Shown here one piece after another: positions 63,163 through 64,000 of a stretch of 64,000 nt of DNA; position 1 is the first letter of the stretch, and the number at the start of each line of letters is the position of its first letter. The DNA is taken from the NCBI GenBank assembly GCA_963664635.1, contig OY761542.1, positions 3,968,001-4,032,000 on the forward strand. The letters are read 5' to 3'. Both the position numbers and the translations under genes were made by a program. Under the pieces are notes generated by a model. The model was given only the letters and a program-made list of their open reading frames with translations. It was not told the origin of the DNA and made no database searches. This stretch comes from VXNE01 sp963664635. Its GTDB lineage: Bacteria > Pseudomonadota > Gammaproteobacteria > Pseudomonadales > Azotimanducaceae.

Positions 63163-64000
63163 GGCACTTCGCGCGCCACCTCGACCGGCTGCGGGCGTGC
63201 TGCGCGCGCATGCCGGACCCGCGCCGCGGCAGCAACCGGCGCTACGCGATGGCCGACATCGGCATGGCGGCGCTGTCGGTGTTCTTCATGCAGTCGCCGT
63301 CGTTCCTGGCGCATCAGCGCGCGCTGGCCGAGACGCGCACGCGCTCGAACGCGCACACCCTGTTCGGCCTCGACCGCATCCCCTGCGACAACCACGTCCG
63401 CCAGCTGCTCGATGGCGTGCCGACCGAGCACTTCGACGGGCAGTTCCACGCCATCGTCGAGGACCTCGACGCGCACGGCGCGCTCGAACCGATGCGCCGC
63501 CTCGACGGCCACACGCTGGTCGCCCTGGACGGCACCGAGTTCTTCCGCTCGCGCAAGGTCCACTGCGACCACTGCTCGACCCGCAAGCGCGCCGACGGCG
63601 GCACCGAGTACTTCCACCAGATGCTGGCCGCCAACGTCGTGGCGCCGGGCCGGGCGCAGTCGCTGCCGCTGCCGCCGGAGTTCGTGGCGCCCCGGGACGG
63701 CACCGCCAAGCAGGACTGCGAACGGCAGGCGGTCAAGCGCTGGCTGGCGCACCACGGCCCGCGCTGCGCCGCCCAGCAGCCGGTCTACCTCGGCGACGAC
63801 CTGTACGCCTGCCAGCCCGTCTGCCAAGCCATGCTCGACGCCGGCGGCGACTTCCTGCTCACGGCCAAGCAACCCAGCCACAAGACCCTCTACGAGTACC
63901 TCGACGGCATCCGCCCGCCCACGCGGCACCGCACCGTGGGCCGCGGCGCGAAGCGCCGCGTCCACCGCTACCGCTGGCTGAACGACCTGCCCATCCGCGA
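63159..64000 (+). CDS. DDE transposase, partial (runs off right edge)
   Basis: About 280 codons are visible with no stop. The protein begins with an N-terminal segment DPRRGSNRRYAMADIGMAA. The first catalytic aspartate is in LVALDGTEFFRSRK near 127 and a second in YLGDDLYACQP near 210. A four-residue zinc-knuckle-like CDHCSTRK is present near 143. The family is close to uncharacterised (ISNCY/IS4-like) elements, so no IS name is given. Its ATG overlaps the methyltransferase stop, so both come from one transcript. Confidence 0.82.
   Translation, partial: MRHFARHLDRLRACCARMPDPRRGSNRRYAMADIGMAALSVFFMQSPSFLAHQRALAETRTRSNAHTLFGLDRIPCDNHVRQLLDGVPTEHFDGQFHAIVEDLDAHGALEPMRRLDGHTLVALDGTEFFRSRKVHCDHCSTRKRADGGTEYFHQMLAANVVAPGRAQSLPLPPEFVAPRDGTAKQDCERQAVKRWLAHHGPRCAAQQPVYLGDDLYACQPVCQAMLDAGGDFLLTAKQPSHKTLYEYLDGIRPPTRHRTVGRGAKRRVHRYRWLNDLPIR

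Overview
The window is high-GC chromosomal DNA, most likely from a Gram-negative gammaproteobacterium. The main evidence is gene order. On the minus strand the genes run rpsP-rimM-trmD-rplS, then xerD-dsbC-hom-recJ-prfB-lysS, with ffh and a corB remnant alongside. The xerD-dsbC-recJ-prfB-lysS order is the one known from Escherichia and Pseudomonas. TonB-dependent receptors, a periplasmic DsbC-type protein and an RND pump confirm an outer membrane. The host species is not identifiable. Sulfatases, many receptors and the catabolic genes would suit a marine or host-associated heterotroph, but that is inference.

Layout. 1-300: tail of a Fic-family protein. 334-5816: a translationally coupled valine-catabolism operon (isobutyryl-CoA dehydrogenase, enoyl-CoA hydratase, 3-hydroxyisobutyryl-CoA hydrolase, mmsB, mmsA). 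5843-8621: ung, then a two-gene ATPase plus HNH cassette that reads as a Septu-type anti-phage system. 8769-20531: housekeeping block (lysS, prfB with its programmed frameshift, recJ, hom, dsbC, xerD, rplS, trmD, rimM, rpsP, a heptad-repeat membrane protein, ffh). 20874-21915: gene debris (internally deleted corB, a radC scrap) and a small coiled-coil protein. 22041-26429: leuA with a leucine-rich leader peptide, purT, a gamma-carbonic anhydrase and a NUDIX gene with an apparent leaderless promoter. 26468-40949: mixed metabolic genes (MaoC-like dehydratase, glyoxalase I, RND pump, GMC oxidoreductase pair, YciI, luciferase-like oxidoreductase, CitE-like lyase, TMEM220-like protein, carboxymuconolactone decarboxylase family, enoyl-CoA hydratase, DUF4202, SrkA).

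41129-43340: a TonB receptor under a TPP riboswitch, so probably a thiamine or thiamine-precursor receptor. 43459-46470: mobile-element zone with a decayed integrase-type transposase and an intact IS110-family transposase flanked by highly structured non-coding DNA (bridge-RNA candidates). 46471-52458: a flavodoxin-like gene and two tandem paralogous TonB receptors that share a 52-bp upstream box and near-identical terminators. 52506-53765: an Rpn/DUF4351 protein and one copy of a palindromic repeat. 53766-62372: a tightly packed seven-gene unit (response regulator/PP2C phosphatase, RsbW-like kinase, periplasmic binding protein, histidine kinase, two lipoprotein sulfatases, RNHCP protein) that looks like a signalling-to-sulfatase operon. 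62452-64000: an adenine-methyltransferase gene overlapping a DDE transposase that runs off the right edge.

The most unusual items are the IS110 flanking structures, the methyltransferase-transposase pair, the signalling/sulfatase operon, the leu leader with a nearly leaderless promoter, the riboswitch sequestor architecture, and two CTG starts at stop codons. No CRISPR array, rRNA or tRNA gene was seen.
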